A stretch of DNA of 64,000 nt from DATJZG01 sp035499295 (GCA_035499295.1 DATJZG010000110.1:3429-67428), one strand, 5' to 3'; positions 50,861 to 60,832 are shown, numbered from the stretch's first letter. The notes: generated by a model from the letters alone, not told the origin. Made by a program: numbers and translations.

Positions 50861-52396
50861 TCACCCGCCGCGGAAGAGGACGAGCGACGCCTTGGTCCAT
50901 TCGATCATGGGTGTGAGCCAAATGCCGAAGAGCACGGTGGCGAAGGCGAACCCCGAGAGCAGGACCTTGTAGGAGAAGGGGTAGGTGACCTCCGCCTCGG
51001 CGAACGGCGCCTCGAGGAACATCGCCCGCAGGATGCGCGCGTAGTAGTAGAGGGACACGGCGGTGTTGAGGGCGGCGACGAGCGCCAGCACCGCGTACCA
51101 GAAGCCGGCCGGGCCGTTGACCCGCTCCATCACCGCCAGGAAGAGGTAGTACTTGCCGGTGAAGCCGATGGAGGGCGGCAGCCCCGTCAAGGCGAAGAGG
51201 AAGACGCCGAAGCTCACCGCGGCGAGCGGGGCGCGCCGCCCCAGCCCCCGGAATTCGAAGATGGAAGGCGACCCGGTGAGCCGCTCGATGACGATCACCG
51301 CCAGGAAGGCCCCGAGGTTCATCACCAGGTAGGCGAGCATGTAGACCATGACGGCCTGCGTGCCAATGAGGGAGTTGGCCGCCACCCCCATGAGCGCGTA
51401 GCCGGCGTGGGCGATGGAGGAGTAGGCGAGCAGGCGCTTGAGGTTCGTCTGGGGGAGGGCGGTCAGGTTCCCGAGCGTCATGGTGACCGCCGAGAGGAGC
51501 CCCACCACCGCCGGCCAGGGAATTCCGTGCAGCGCCTCGGAGAACCCGGAGAGGTTCGGCCGGGTGCTCAGGGCGCCGTAGAGGAGGCGGGCGGTGAGCG
51601 CGAACCCCGCGGCCTTGGGCCCCACCGACAGGAATGCCGTGAACGGCGTGGGGGCGCCCTCGTAGACGTCGGGACACCACATGTGCCACGGTACCGCCGC
51701 GATCTTGTAGCCGATCCCGGCGGAGAGGAAGACCACCGCCAGGACGAGGGTGAGCTTGACCGGCCACGTCGGCGGCAGCGCCGCCAGCCGGGGAGCGAAC
51801 TCGAGGATGTTGGTGGTCTGCAAGAGCCCGTAGAGGTAGCTCATCCCGAAGACCATCACCCCGGACGCCACGCCCCCGAAGATGACGTACTTGAGCGCGG
51901 CCTCGGAGGCCTTCCGGTTCCCCCGGGTGAACCCGGCGAGCACGTAGCTCACCATCGAGACGAGCTCGATGGACATGAAGATCATGAGCAGGTCGCTGGC
52001 GCTCGCCATGAGGAACAGGCCCAGCACCACCGAGCAGAGGAGCGCGTAGAACTGCCCCACCAGCGCCGCGGGGAAGGCGGCGGAGGGGGCGGCGATGAAG
52101 ACGGTCAGGACTGCCCCGGCCAGGAAGAGCCACTTGAAGAAGGTGGCGAAGGCGTCGTGGACGATGAGGCCGTTGAAGAGGGACTGCGGGGTCGTCGGCT
52201 CGACCGCGAGCAGGACCGCGGCCACCCCCAGCACCGCCAGGGTGGCGAGCATCATGTTGCGGGCCCGCTCCGGGCTCCGGCGCCAGCCCACGTCGAGGAG
52301 GAAGAGGGCGAGCGTGCCGAAGGTGAGCCACAGCTCCGGCTGGAACCAGCCGGCGCTGCGCACGTTCTCGAGGACGAGATACGTCTGGATGTCCAT
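50861..52396 (-). CDS. nuoN: NADH-quinone oxidoreductase subunit N
   Basis: 511 residues; an antiporter-like membrane subunit of complex I with about 14 helices. The family pattern is clear: EAALKYVIFGGVASGVMVFGMSYLYG, a TM7 lysine region, KIAAVPWHMWCPDVYEGAPTPFTAFLSVGPKAAGF, and 'LKRLLAYSSIAHAGYALMG'. Last gene of the 11-gene operon nuoABCDHIJKLMN. Confidence 0.96.
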   Translation of the reverse strand: MDIQTYLVLENVRSAGWFQPELWLTFGTLALFLLDVGWRRSPERARNMMLATLAVLGVAAVLLAVEPTTPQSLFNGLIVHDAFATFFKWLFLAGAVLTVFIAAPSAAFPAALVGQFYALLCSVVLGLFLMASASDLLMIFMSIELVSMVSYVLAGFTRGNRKASEAALKYVIFGGVASGVMVFGMSYLYGLLQTTNILEFAPRLAALPPTWPVKLTLVLAVVFLSAGIGYKIAAVPWHMWCPDVYEGAPTPFTAFLSVGPKAAGFALTARLLYGALSTRPNLSGFSEALHGIPWPAVVGLLSAVTMTLGNLTALPQTNLKRLLAYSSIAHAGYALMGVAANSLIGTQAVMVYMLAYLVMNLGAFLAVIVIERLTGSPSIFEFRGLGRRAPLAAVSFGVFLFALTGLPPSIGFTGKYYLFLAVMERVNGPAGFWYAVLALVAALNTAVSLYYYARILRAMFLEAPFAEAEVTYPFSYKVLLSGFAFATVLFGIWLTPMIEWTKASLVLFRGG

Positions 52397-52414
52397 CAGC
52401 GGTCTCCCGGGGCG

Positions 52415-54091
52415 CTACGCCCGGATGTTCTGGATGAGCTGCTGCAGCGTCGGGTTGATCGCGGTGAGGATGAACTGCGGGTAGAACCCGAGGAAGATCA
52501 TGATCGCCGACAGCGGGTAGAGGACGAAGCGCTCGCGCCAGTTCACGTCCGGGAAGTCGTGGTAGGCGGGGTTGAGCTTGCCGAGGAAGATCCGCTGCAT
52601 CGCCCACAGGTAGTAGGCGGCGGTGATGATGACCGCGGTGGCGGAGATGGCCGTGTAGGTCAGGTAGACCGGGAAACTGCCGGACAGCACCATGAACTCG
52701 GCGATGAAGCCCGCCAGCCCGGGGAGCCCGAGCGAGGCGAAGAAGGCGAGACCCGTGAGGCCGCTGTACTCCGGCAGCGCCTGGGCGAGCCCCCCGAAGC
52801 GCTCGAGGTCGCGGTGGTGGGCGCGGTCGTAGAGGACGCCGACGAGGAGGAAGAGCGCCGGGCTGATGATGCCGTGGGTGAACAGGTTCAGCACCGCGCC
52901 CGAGATGGCGACGGGCGTGAGGGCCGCCATCCCCAGCAGGGTGAAGCCCATGTGCGAGACGGAGGAATAGGCGATGAGCTTCTTGAAGTCGCGCTGCGCC
53001 AGGCACACGTAGGCGCCGTAGACGATGTTGATGACGCCGAAGACCGCGATGGCGTTCGCGGCCCACTCGGTCGCGTCGGGCAGGATGGGGAAATTGAAGC
53101 GGAGCATGCCGTATGGGCCCATCTTGAGGAGGATGCCGGCCAGGATCACCGAGATGGGCGTGGGCGCCTCGACGTGGGCGTCCGGCAACCAGGTGTGGAA
53201 CGGGAACATCGGGACCTTGATGGCGAACCCGATGAAGAGCGCCACGAAGACGATCTTGGTGAAGGCGAAGCCGAGGATGGAGGCAGCCCCCACGAACTGC
53301 CCCGCGCGGCCCTGGGCGGCGAGCTCGAGAAGGTTGAAGGTGTGGCGCGCCGAGAGGGTGCCGTCGGCGAGCGTCGCCGGCAGGCTCCGGTAGTAGATGG
53401 CGATGATGGCGAGCAGCATCAGCACCGAGCCCGCCAGGGTGTAGAGGAAGAACTTGATGGCGGCGTACTCCCGCCGCGGGCCGCCCCACACGCCGATGAG
53501 GAAGTACATCGGCAGCAGCATGACCTCCCAGAAGACGTAGAAGAGGAACATGTCCAGGGCGACGAAGGTACCCATCATCCCGGTCATGAGGAGGAGGAGG
53601 AGGACCATGTAGGCCGGGACCATCCGCACCGAGAAGTGCTTGGGGTGGTGCGGATCGTCGTGGCCGTGCTCGTCCATGCCGGCTAGCTCGGCCGCGCGCT
53701 TCCCGCCCTGCCACCAGGGCATGGAGGCGATGGCGGCGACGAAGGAGATGATGCCGGTGAGCAGCACCATGCTGATGGAGAGCCCGTCCACGCCCACGAA
53801 CCACTCGACGTTGAACGGCCGGATCCAGACCGCACGGCTCACCATCTGCACGCCGGTGGACTTGCCTGCGACCGTGAGGCCGGCAGCGCCGGGGTCGAAC
53901 CAGTGCCAGGCGAGGACGGAGGCGACGAGCATGAGGGCGCTCGCCGCGAGGGTCACCCAGCGCGCCGACTGGTCCATGAAGCTCTTCGGCAGCTTGAGCG
54001 CGTACCGGAGGGCCGTCAGCACCAGGATGAGCCCGGCGCCGACGAGCGGAGAGAAGGTGGCCCAAACCAGCACGTTGTCGGGGCGGATCAT
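52415..54091 (-). CDS. nuoM: NADH-quinone oxidoreductase subunit M
   Basis: 558 residues from ATG 54091. Antiporter-like subunit: WFVGVDGLSISMVLLTG, FYVFWEVMLLPMYFLIG (with Glu of TM5), IKVPMFPFHTWLPDAHVEAPTPISVILAGILLKMGPYG and KKLIAYSSVSHMGF. A His/Asp-rich loop (MDEHGHDDPHHPKH, near residue 135) is unusual for NuoM and mirrors the larger one in NuoL next door. Located between nuoL and nuoN. Confidence 0.96.
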   Translation of the reverse strand: MIRPDNVLVWATFSPLVGAGLILVLTALRYALKLPKSFMDQSARWVTLAASALMLVASVLAWHWFDPGAAGLTVAGKSTGVQMVSRAVWIRPFNVEWFVGVDGLSISMVLLTGIISFVAAIASMPWWQGGKRAAELAGMDEHGHDDPHHPKHFSVRMVPAYMVLLLLLMTGMMGTFVALDMFLFYVFWEVMLLPMYFLIGVWGGPRREYAAIKFFLYTLAGSVLMLLAIIAIYYRSLPATLADGTLSARHTFNLLELAAQGRAGQFVGAASILGFAFTKIVFVALFIGFAIKVPMFPFHTWLPDAHVEAPTPISVILAGILLKMGPYGMLRFNFPILPDATEWAANAIAVFGVINIVYGAYVCLAQRDFKKLIAYSSVSHMGFTLLGMAALTPVAISGAVLNLFTHGIISPALFLLVGVLYDRAHHRDLERFGGLAQALPEYSGLTGLAFFASLGLPGLAGFIAEFMVLSGSFPVYLTYTAISATAVIITAAYYLWAMQRIFLGKLNPAYHDFPDVNWRERFVLYPLSAIMIFLGFYPQFILTAINPTLQQLIQNIRA

Positions 54092-54102
54092 TCGCCGATC
54101 TC

Positions 54103-56562
54103 CTAGCGGAAGAGGAAGTTGAAGAGCACCACGAGCAGGGACCCGAGGGTCAGCCCGTAGAGGTAGGTGGTGATGCGGCCGGTCTCGATGCGCCGCATGG
54201 CGCGTCCGGCCTCGCCGGTCAGCCCCGCCACGGCGTTCACTGCGCCGTCGACCACGTACTTGTCGATGGCCCCGTCGATGTTGGCGACGAAACGCCCCAG
54301 CCAGCCGACGAAGTTCACGAGCCAGTCGACGACGTGCTGGTCGAACCAGAAGAGGAAGCGTGCCAGGAACAGGGACGGGCGGACCACCAGCGCCTGGTAG
54401 GCCTCGTCCACGTAGTACTTGTTGTAGACCACGGTCCAGGCGCCGAAGAACCGTTTCTTCAGCTGCGCCGGCACCGGGCTGCGGCCGTCCTTGAAGAGCA
54501 GGCGGGCGAAGAACCAGCCCACGATGGCGGCGCCCACGCCCAGGCCCTGGAAGAGGAACTCGGTGGAGTGCGGGAACTCGGCGAAGTGGACCTCCGCCGG
54601 CAAGGCCGGCGACAGCCAGCGCTCGAGCAGGGGCTCGTGGCCGGTCCAGGCGGCCGGGATCCCGAGCAGGCCGGTGAGGATCGCGCCGGCGGCGAGCACC
54701 ACCAGGACGGCGGTGATGGAGAGGGGCGACTCGTGCGGCGCTCCGCCGTGGTGGACGTGCCCGTGGTCGTCCTTCCCGTGAACGACGTGGCCATGGGCGT
54801 CGGCCGCGTGCGCCCCGTGGCTCGTCGCTCCGTGCGCGCCATGTCCCTGGGCCGCGTCCGGGTCGACGTTGTCGTGGGGGTGGGCGGCGGTGACGTGGTG
54901 CGGGGCGGCGTGGGCGGCGTGCGGATCCTCGTCGTGCTCCTCGGCGTGACCCTCTCCGCCCCGATAGCTGCCGGTGAAGGTCATGTAGTAACTGCGGAAC
55001 ATGTAGAAGCTCGTCCCGGTGGCCGCCAGGATGCCGAGGACGAAGATGGCCGGGCCGAGCCAGGGTGCGCTGTGGCCGAGAAAGGCCAGGTCGCGGGCGG
55101 TGAAGGCCTTCCAGAGGATCTCGTCCTTCGAGTAGAAGCCGGAGGCCCAGGGGAAGCCGGCGATGGCCCAGCAGGCGACGAGGTAGGTGAAGGCGGTGAC
55201 GGGCATGTGCTTCTTCAGCCCGCCCATCTTCCGCATGTCCTGCTCGTGGTGGCAGCCCAGGATCACCGAGCCGGAGCCGAGGAAGAGGCAGGCCTTGAAG
55301 AATGCGTGGGTGAGGAGGTGATACGTGCCGGCCCAGAAGGCGCCGACGCCCACCCCCACGAACATGAACCCGAGCTGGGACACGGTGGAGTAGGCGAGCA
55401 CCTTCTTGATGTCGTACTGGAAGAAGCCGATGGTGGCGGCGAAGAAGGCGGTGAGCACCCCGATGGCCGCCACCCATCCCATGGCCGTGGGCGAGAGCGC
55501 GTACAGGTAGCTCAACCGAGCCACCATGTAGACGCCGGCGGTGACCATGGTGGCGGCGTGGATGAGGGCCGAGACCGGCGTCGGGCCGGCCATGGCGTCG
55601 GGGAGCCAGACGTAGAGGGGGAGCTGGGCGCTCTTGCCCATGGCGCCCACGAAGAGGAGGATCCCCACCACCGCCATGAGGGCGAACCCCCACACCACCT
55701 GGTGCTTCAGGTGCTCGGCGACGCCGGTGCTCTCGATGACCACCTGGTCGCGCAGTTCGCGGAAGTTGAGGGTGGGGCCGATCTTGACCTCGCGCTCGTG
55801 GGCCTCCGCCGTCTTCGGCCCCACCGCCAGGAAGGGGTTCCTCGCCTCCGGCACCGCGCGGTCGCCGATCTCCGGGGTGTAGCCGAGCGAGCGCAGGTCG
55901 GCGCGCTGCGCCCAGACGCCGCCGAGCGACCAGAAGAGCAGGAACAAGCCGAGAATGAACCCGAAGTCGCCGAAGCGGTTCACCACGAAGGCCTTCATGC
56001 CAGCCTTCGCCTTCTCGATGTCCGTGTACCAGAAGCTGATGAGCAGGTAGCTCGCCAGGCCCACGCCCTCCCACCCGAAGAACATCACCGCGAAGTTGTC
56101 CCCCATGACGAGGAGGAGCATCGCGAACACGAACAGGTTCAGGTAGGCGAAGAAGCGCCAGTAGGAGGGTTCCTCCGCCATGTAGCCGGTGGAGAAGACG
56201 TGGATGAGGGTGCCGATGAAGGTGATGATGAGGACCATCATCATCGAGAGCGGGTCGAGCGCGAAGCCGAGGTCGAAGCTCAGGCGTCCCGCGCTCACCA
56301 TGTTCCACAGAGTCTGTTGCAGGAAGCGCTCGTCGGGGGCGAGCGAGTACATCTCCAGGAACGCGCGCACCGCCACGAGGAAGGAAAGGGTCATCGTCCC
56401 GATGGCGAGGACGTGCACGGCCCGCTTGCCCGCGACCCGCTGGATGCGCAGGCCGAAGAGGGAGTTGATGAAGGCTCCCACGGCCGGGAACAGCGGGATG
56501 AGCCACAGGTAGCTCACCTTGTGGACCGCGATCGGTCCGAGCTCGTTCAGGGCGTGTTCCAT
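54103..56562 (-). CDS. nuoL: NADH-quinone oxidoreductase subunit L with histidine-rich insertion
   Basis: 819 residues, about 200 longer than the 613-residue E. coli NuoL. The core is standard (WEGVGLASYLLISFWYT, GAMGKSAQLPLYVWLPDAMAGPTPVSALIHAATMVTAG, DIKKVLAYSTVSQLGFM, HAFFKACLFLGSGSVI). The extra length comes from a loop of about 55 residues after position 225 and from residues 534-612, in which I count 20 histidines between residues 539 and 610 plus many Asp and Glu. The long amphipathic HL helix and a final helix complete the C-terminus. Confidence 0.96.
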   Translation of the reverse strand: MEHALNELGPIAVHKVSYLWLIPLFPAVGAFINSLFGLRIQRVAGKRAVHVLAIGTMTLSFLVAVRAFLEMYSLAPDERFLQQTLWNMVSAGRLSFDLGFALDPLSMMMVLIITFIGTLIHVFSTGYMAEEPSYWRFFAYLNLFVFAMLLLVMGDNFAVMFFGWEGVGLASYLLISFWYTDIEKAKAGMKAFVVNRFGDFGFILGLFLLFWSLGGVWAQRADLRSLGYTPEIGDRAVPEARNPFLAVGPKTAEAHEREVKIGPTLNFRELRDQVVIESTGVAEHLKHQVVWGFALMAVVGILLFVGAMGKSAQLPLYVWLPDAMAGPTPVSALIHAATMVTAGVYMVARLSYLYALSPTAMGWVAAIGVLTAFFAATIGFFQYDIKKVLAYSTVSQLGFMFVGVGVGAFWAGTYHLLTHAFFKACLFLGSGSVILGCHHEQDMRKMGGLKKHMPVTAFTYLVACWAIAGFPWASGFYSKDEILWKAFTARDLAFLGHSAPWLGPAIFVLGILAATGTSFYMFRSYYMTFTGSYRGGEGHAEEHDEDPHAAHAAPHHVTAAHPHDNVDPDAAQGHGAHGATSHGAHAADAHGHVVHGKDDHGHVHHGGAPHESPLSITAVLVVLAAGAILTGLLGIPAAWTGHEPLLERWLSPALPAEVHFAEFPHSTEFLFQGLGVGAAIVGWFFARLLFKDGRSPVPAQLKKRFFGAWTVVYNKYYVDEAYQALVVRPSLFLARFLFWFDQHVVDWLVNFVGWLGRFVANIDGAIDKYVVDGAVNAVAGLTGEAGRAMRRIETGRITTYLYGLTLGSLLVVLFNFLFR

Positions 56563-56563
56563 C

Positions 56564-56875
56564 TCACTCTCGCATCAGGTCCGCGGCGCGGACGTCGATG
56601 GTCTTGAAGGTGTGGAAGATGCTCAGCACGATGGCCAGTCCGACGGCCGCCTCGGCCGCCGCCAGCACGATGACGAACAGCGTGAAGGTCTGCCCGCCGA
56701 AGCCGCCCACCACGTAGTGGTTGAAGGCCACCAGGTTGATGTTGGCCGCGTTCAGCACCAGCTCGACGCCCATCAGGACGGCGACCGCGTTGCGGCGGGT
56801 CAGGACGGTGAAGAGGCCGAGGACGAAGAGCAGCCCTGCGACCACCAGGAAGTGCGAGAGGTTCACGTGAGCCAT
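56564..56875 (-). CDS. nuoK: NADH-quinone oxidoreductase subunit K
   Basis: 103 residues, three helices. It has the two conserved membrane glutamates of the proton path (in MGVELVLNAANINLVAF and AAAEAAVGLAIVLSIF). The stop is two bases from the nuoL start. Confidence 0.96.
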   Translation of the reverse strand: MAHVNLSHFLVVAGLLFVLGLFTVLTRRNAVAVLMGVELVLNAANINLVAFNHYVVGGFGGQTFTLFVIVLAAAEAAVGLAIVLSIFHTFKTIDVRAADLMRE

Positions 56876-56891
56876 TCGGTTCTCCGGGCCG

Positions 56892-57524
56892 TCACTCGGC
56901 CTTGAGCTCCTTGCGGGCGATGACGATGGCCCCGATCATGGTGGCCAGGAGGATGAGCGAGGCGAGTTCGAAGGGGAGGAGCCAGCGCTGCAGGAGCGCG
57001 TGGCCGAGCGCGGCGGTGGTCACGTTCAGGGGGGCCTCCCTCGCCTTCCACGGGACCTCCACCGCCACCGCGAAGAGCAGGGGCGCCACGATCGCCATGA
57101 GGAGCGCTCCGGCGGGCCAGCCGAGGCTGGCGTTCGAGACGTTCACCTCTCCGATGCGGTTCGTGAGCATCACCGCGAAGAGGATGAGCACCAGCACGCC
57201 GCCGATGTAGATGAGCACCTGCGCGACGGCGAGGAAGTCGGCCGAAAGGAAGACGTAGAGACCCGCCACCCCGAGGAGCGAGAAGAGGAGCGCGAGGCCC
57301 GTGTAGAGGATGTTGCGGGAGAGCGCCACCCCGGCCGCCCCGCCGACCGCCAGCGCAGAAAAGAGCCAGAAGACGAGGTCGACGAGCGTCAGGGGCCCTG
57401 CCTGGGTGGCGCGGGCCGGCCACGCCGCCAGGGCGGGGGAGAGGTGGGCCGTGGAGAGGGTCACCGCGCCGATGACGGCGAGGCTTCCGAGCGACCAGGC
57501 GAGAAGCTTGCGGGGCGTGCGCAT
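56892..57524 (-). CDS. nuoJ: NADH-quinone oxidoreductase subunit J
   Basis: 210 residues from ATG 57524; the frame is open further upstream inside nuoI, but this ATG starts the family sequence. The conserved core is 'YVFLSADFLAVAQVLIYIGGVLVLILFAVML'. An extra N-terminal helix (about residues 8-35) precedes the usual first segment. Starts 15 bases after the nuoI stop. Confidence 0.94.
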   Translation of the reverse strand: MRTPRKLLAWSLGSLAVIGAVTLSTAHLSPALAAWPARATQAGPLTLVDLVFWLFSALAVGGAAGVALSRNILYTGLALLFSLLGVAGLYVFLSADFLAVAQVLIYIGGVLVLILFAVMLTNRIGEVNVSNASLGWPAGALLMAIVAPLLFAVAVEVPWKAREAPLNVTTAALGHALLQRWLLPFELASLILLATMIGAIVIARKELKAE

Positions 57525-57538
57525 TCGGGGCCTCTGGT

Positions 57539-58282
57539 TCACGGCTTGGGGTCGCCCGACGGGGGCGCGGTCGGTGGCTCGGGGGGCTTCGGCGCGCCCT
57601 CTCCCGCCGGGGCGGTGGCCGGGGTGGGCGCGGCGGGCTTGGCCGCCGCCGGGGCGGCGGGCTTCGCCGCGGGGGCGGGCCTCGCCGGCGGCGGGGGCGG
57701 AGGCTTGAGCGGTTCGGGCGGCAGGTAGGTGGGGCCGAGCGCGTCCCACTGGCGACCCGCGAGCATCTCGCGCACGAGCGAGCCGAGCGGGGCGCGCGGG
57801 AAGTAGGGCGCGCCCTTCTGCACCTTGTAGACGGGGAAGGGCTTCAAGGGGTCCGCCCAGCGGAACACCAGGTTGCGGAGGGAGCGCTGCGTCGCCTCGA
57901 ACTCGCGAGTGTGCTGGATGGCACCGGTGGGGCACGGCTCCACGCACAGCCCGCAGAACATGCACTTCGCCTCGTCGATGTCGAACTGCGAGACCACTCG
58001 CTGCTTGGGGTTCGCCGGGTCCTTTTCGAGGAGGATCTGGATGCAGCTGATGGGGCAGGCCCGCTCGCAAGCCTGGCAGCCGGTGCAGATGGCGGCGTCC
58101 ACCTCGAGGAAGCCGCGGTAGCGCGCCGGCAGGAGGTCCTGAACCGGCGACGCCGTGCGGTCGGGATACTGCACCGTGATGGGGCGCCGCAGCACCTGGG
58201 ACAGGGTGATGGACATCCCGTGCCAGAAGGACTTCACGGTGTCGCGGATGTTGCCGACGTACTCGCTCGCGGGATTGGACAT
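57539..58282 (-). CDS. nuoI: NADH-quinone oxidoreductase subunit I with Pro/Ala-rich tail
   Basis: 247 residues. Two 4Fe-4S motifs bind clusters N6a and N6b: CTGCQACERACP and CMFCGLCVEPCP. The normal fold ends at about residue 190; the last ~60 residues are a low-complexity Pro/Ala/Lys tail that begins with six consecutive prolines. NuoC of the same operon has a similar tail. It connects the NuoB/D modules to the hydrophilic arm. Confidence 0.95.
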   Translation of the reverse strand: MSNPASEYVGNIRDTVKSFWHGMSITLSQVLRRPITVQYPDRTASPVQDLLPARYRGFLEVDAAICTGCQACERACPISCIQILLEKDPANPKQRVVSQFDIDEAKCMFCGLCVEPCPTGAIQHTREFEATQRSLRNLVFRWADPLKPFPVYKVQKGAPYFPRAPLGSLVREMLAGRQWDALGPTYLPPEPLKPPPPPPARPAPAAKPAAPAAAKPAAPTPATAPAGEGAPKPPEPPTAPPSGDPKP

Positions 58283-58295
58283 GTCTGTCGTTTGC

Positions 58296-59678
58296 CTACC
58301 AGTTGGTGAGGTCGACGCGGTCGCCGACCACGCGGGAGATGTTCCGCCGGGTGAGGACGAAGAAGCGGAAGACCGCGTACACGAAGAGCGCGAAGATGAG
58401 CCCTCCGCTCACGAGCTCCACGAGCGGGTGGCGCGCCACCGCCATCTCCCAGCCCAGCGTGAAGAGCAGCGCCACGAACCCCGCCGGCACCAAGTACTTC
58501 CAGCACAGGTTCATCATCTGGTCGACGCGGATGCGGGGCAGCGTCCAGCGGATCCAGATGACCACGGTGACGAGCACCATGGTCTTTGCCGCGAAGACGC
58601 ACACCGAGAGGAACTGCCACAGCCACCAGGTGGGGCGTGGGAGGGCGCCGGCGCCGCGGAGGGCCGCCCAGTCCTGGGCGCTCATCCCCGGGATCTGCCA
58701 GCCGCCGAGGAAGAGCGAGACCGCCACCGCGCTGATGATCCAGAGGTTCGCCCACTCGACCAGGAAGTAGAGGGCGAAGCGGAACCCCGAGTACTCCGAC
58801 ATGTAGCCCGCCACGAGTTCCGACTCCGCCTCCGGCAGGTCGAAGGGGGTGCGGTTGGCCTCGGCGAGCTGGCTCGTGAAGAGGATGAAGAAGGCGACGA
58901 ACGCGGCCGGGTTGCGGGCGATGAACCACTGCCATGGCCATCCGCCCTGGGCCTGGATGATCCCCTGCATGGAGAGGGTCCCGGCCATGAGCACCGGGGT
59001 CATGATGGCGAGCCCGGACGGAACCTCGTAGCTGATCACCTGGGCAGCGGAGCGCATCCCGCCGAAGAGTGCCCACTTCGAGTTCGAGGACCAGCCCGAC
59101 AGCAGGATTCCGACGACGATGAGCGACGTCACCGCCAGGATGTAGAAGATCCCGACGTTCAGATCGCCCACGATGACGGACTGGCCGAAGGGGAGCGCCA
59201 CCAGCGTGAGCGTCATCCCGGCGACGACGAAGTAGGGGGCGGCGCGGAAGAGCAGGGAGTCGGCGTCCGCCGGCACCAGGTCCTCCTTGAAGAGGAGCTT
59301 CACGGCGTCGGCCACCCACTGGAAGAAGCCGAAGGCCCCGACCCGGTTCGGGCCGATGCGGCTCTGGATGCGGCCGGCGACGCGCCGCTCGTACCACGAG
59401 AAGATGCCGCCGGACACCGAGGCGAAGGTGAAGAGCAGGATGCCGGCCACGAGCAGCGCGGCCGCGTAGATCCACTGGGTGCCAGCCCAGGTGGCCGGGT
59501 CGCGGCCGAGGGACTCGCGCACGAAGGCGAAGAAGACCGGCTGCTGGATGAAGGGGAGGTAGAGGACGAGGAGCGCGAAGAGGGCGAAGGGGATGATCAC
59601 CACCGCGGCCATGGACGCGACGAAGAGGGCGCGCCGGGTGGCGGGGCGGGGGAAGGCGAAGGAGAACTTGCTGGGCAT
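58296..59678 (-). CDS. nuoH: NADH-quinone oxidoreductase subunit H
   Basis: 460 residues from ATG 59678, longer than E. coli NuoH (325) because of an N-terminal helix pair and a long loop in the C-terminal half (GWQIPGMSAQDWAALRGAGALPRPTWW). The quinone-site motifs are present: YERRVAGRIQSRIGPNRVGAFGFFQ, KLLFKEDLVP, ISYEVPSGLAI, NRTPFDLPEAESELVAGYMSEYSGF, and the family's RIRVDQMM. Follows nuoD by two bases. Confidence 0.95.
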   Translation of the reverse strand: MPSKFSFAFPRPATRRALFVASMAAVVIIPFALFALLVLYLPFIQQPVFFAFVRESLGRDPATWAGTQWIYAAALLVAGILLFTFASVSGGIFSWYERRVAGRIQSRIGPNRVGAFGFFQWVADAVKLLFKEDLVPADADSLLFRAAPYFVVAGMTLTLVALPFGQSVIVGDLNVGIFYILAVTSLIVVGILLSGWSSNSKWALFGGMRSAAQVISYEVPSGLAIMTPVLMAGTLSMQGIIQAQGGWPWQWFIARNPAAFVAFFILFTSQLAEANRTPFDLPEAESELVAGYMSEYSGFRFALYFLVEWANLWIISAVAVSLFLGGWQIPGMSAQDWAALRGAGALPRPTWWLWQFLSVCVFAAKTMVLVTVVIWIRWTLPRIRVDQMMNLCWKYLVPAGFVALLFTLGWEMAVARHPLVELVSGGLIFALFVYAVFRFFVLTRRNISRVVGDRVDLTNW

Positions 59679-59680
59679 GG

Positions 59681-60820
59681 CTATCGGTCCGTCTCCGGGG
59701 CGACCACGTCGAGCGAGGCGATGAGGGCGATGAGGTCGGCGATCATGAGTCCCGACGAGATGTCCTCGATGATCCCCATGGCGAGGAAGGATCCGGTCCG
59801 GGCCCGGACGCGGTAGGCGCGCTCGGTGCCGTCGGAGACCAGGTAGTAGGCCATCTCTCCGCGGGCGGACTCGACTCGGGACATGACTTCGGCCGCCTCG
59901 GGCTTGATCTTGCGGGGGACCTTCGCCATGTACTCGCCCTCGGGCATGTGCTCGAGCGCCTGGCGGGCGATGCGCGAGGACTGGGCCATCTCCAGCACGC
60001 GCACGTAGTAGCGATCGAAGGCGTCGCCCACGGTCCCCGCCCAGCCCCGGCCGATTGGCACGTCGAACTTGAAGTCGGGGTAGGCGCCGTACGGCATGTC
60101 GCGGCGCACGTCCCAGTCGACGCCGCTGCCGCGCAGGTTGGGGCCGACGAGCCCGTAGTCGATGGCCTGCTCGCGGGTGATCACCGCCACCCCGCCGAGC
60201 CGCTTCAGGTAGATCTCGTTCCAGGTGATGAGGCGGTCCCACTCCTGGAGCAGGCTGTCGAACCGGTCGAGGAAGGCGAGCACCTTGTCCCGCCAGCCCT
60301 CGGGCATGTCGAAGGCCACCCCGCCGATGCGGTGATAGTTGTAGGTGAGTCGGGCGCCGCAGAGGGCCTCGATGAGGTCGTTGATGGCCTCCCGCTCGCG
60401 CAGGGCGTAGACGAGGGGGGTGACCGCGCCGATGTCGGTGGCCATCGTCCCGATGGACACGAGGTGGCTCGCGATCCGGTTCAACTCGCAGCTGATGGCG
60501 CGCAGGTACTGGGCGCGCTTCGGGACCTCGACCTTGATGAGCTTCTCGACCGCGATGGCGTATCCCTCGTTCGCGAACATGGCGGCGAGGTAGTCGATGC
60601 GATCGGTGTAGGGCATGTAGCCGGGGTACCCGACGATCTCCCCGATCTTTTCGAGCGAGCGATGGAGGTAGCCGATGTCGGGGACCGCGCGGCGCATGAC
60701 CTCGCCGTCGGTCTCGACGAGGAAGTTCAACACCCCGTGGGTGGAGGGGTGTTGGGGCCCGAAGTTGACGAGCATCTCCTCGTTGTTTCGGTCGATGCGG
60801 CGCAGGACGAGCTTGGACAT
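59681..60820 (-). CDS. nuoD: NADH-quinone oxidoreductase subunit D
   Basis: 379 residues, stand-alone (not fused to NuoC). Family landmarks: NFGPQHPSTHGVLNFLVETDGE near the N-terminus with the quinone-site His pair, IGYLHRSLEKIGE, and the ending DISSGLMIADLIALIASLDVVAPETDR. It forms the quinone pocket with NuoB and NuoH. Confidence 0.96.
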   Translation of the reverse strand: MSKLVLRRIDRNNEEMLVNFGPQHPSTHGVLNFLVETDGEVMRRAVPDIGYLHRSLEKIGEIVGYPGYMPYTDRIDYLAAMFANEGYAIAVEKLIKVEVPKRAQYLRAISCELNRIASHLVSIGTMATDIGAVTPLVYALREREAINDLIEALCGARLTYNYHRIGGVAFDMPEGWRDKVLAFLDRFDSLLQEWDRLITWNEIYLKRLGGVAVITREQAIDYGLVGPNLRGSGVDWDVRRDMPYGAYPDFKFDVPIGRGWAGTVGDAFDRYYVRVLEMAQSSRIARQALEHMPEGEYMAKVPRKIKPEAAEVMSRVESARGEMAYYLVSDGTERAYRVRARTGSFLAMGIIEDISSGLMIADLIALIASLDVVAPETDR

Positions 60821-60832
60821 GTCCGGTTCTCG

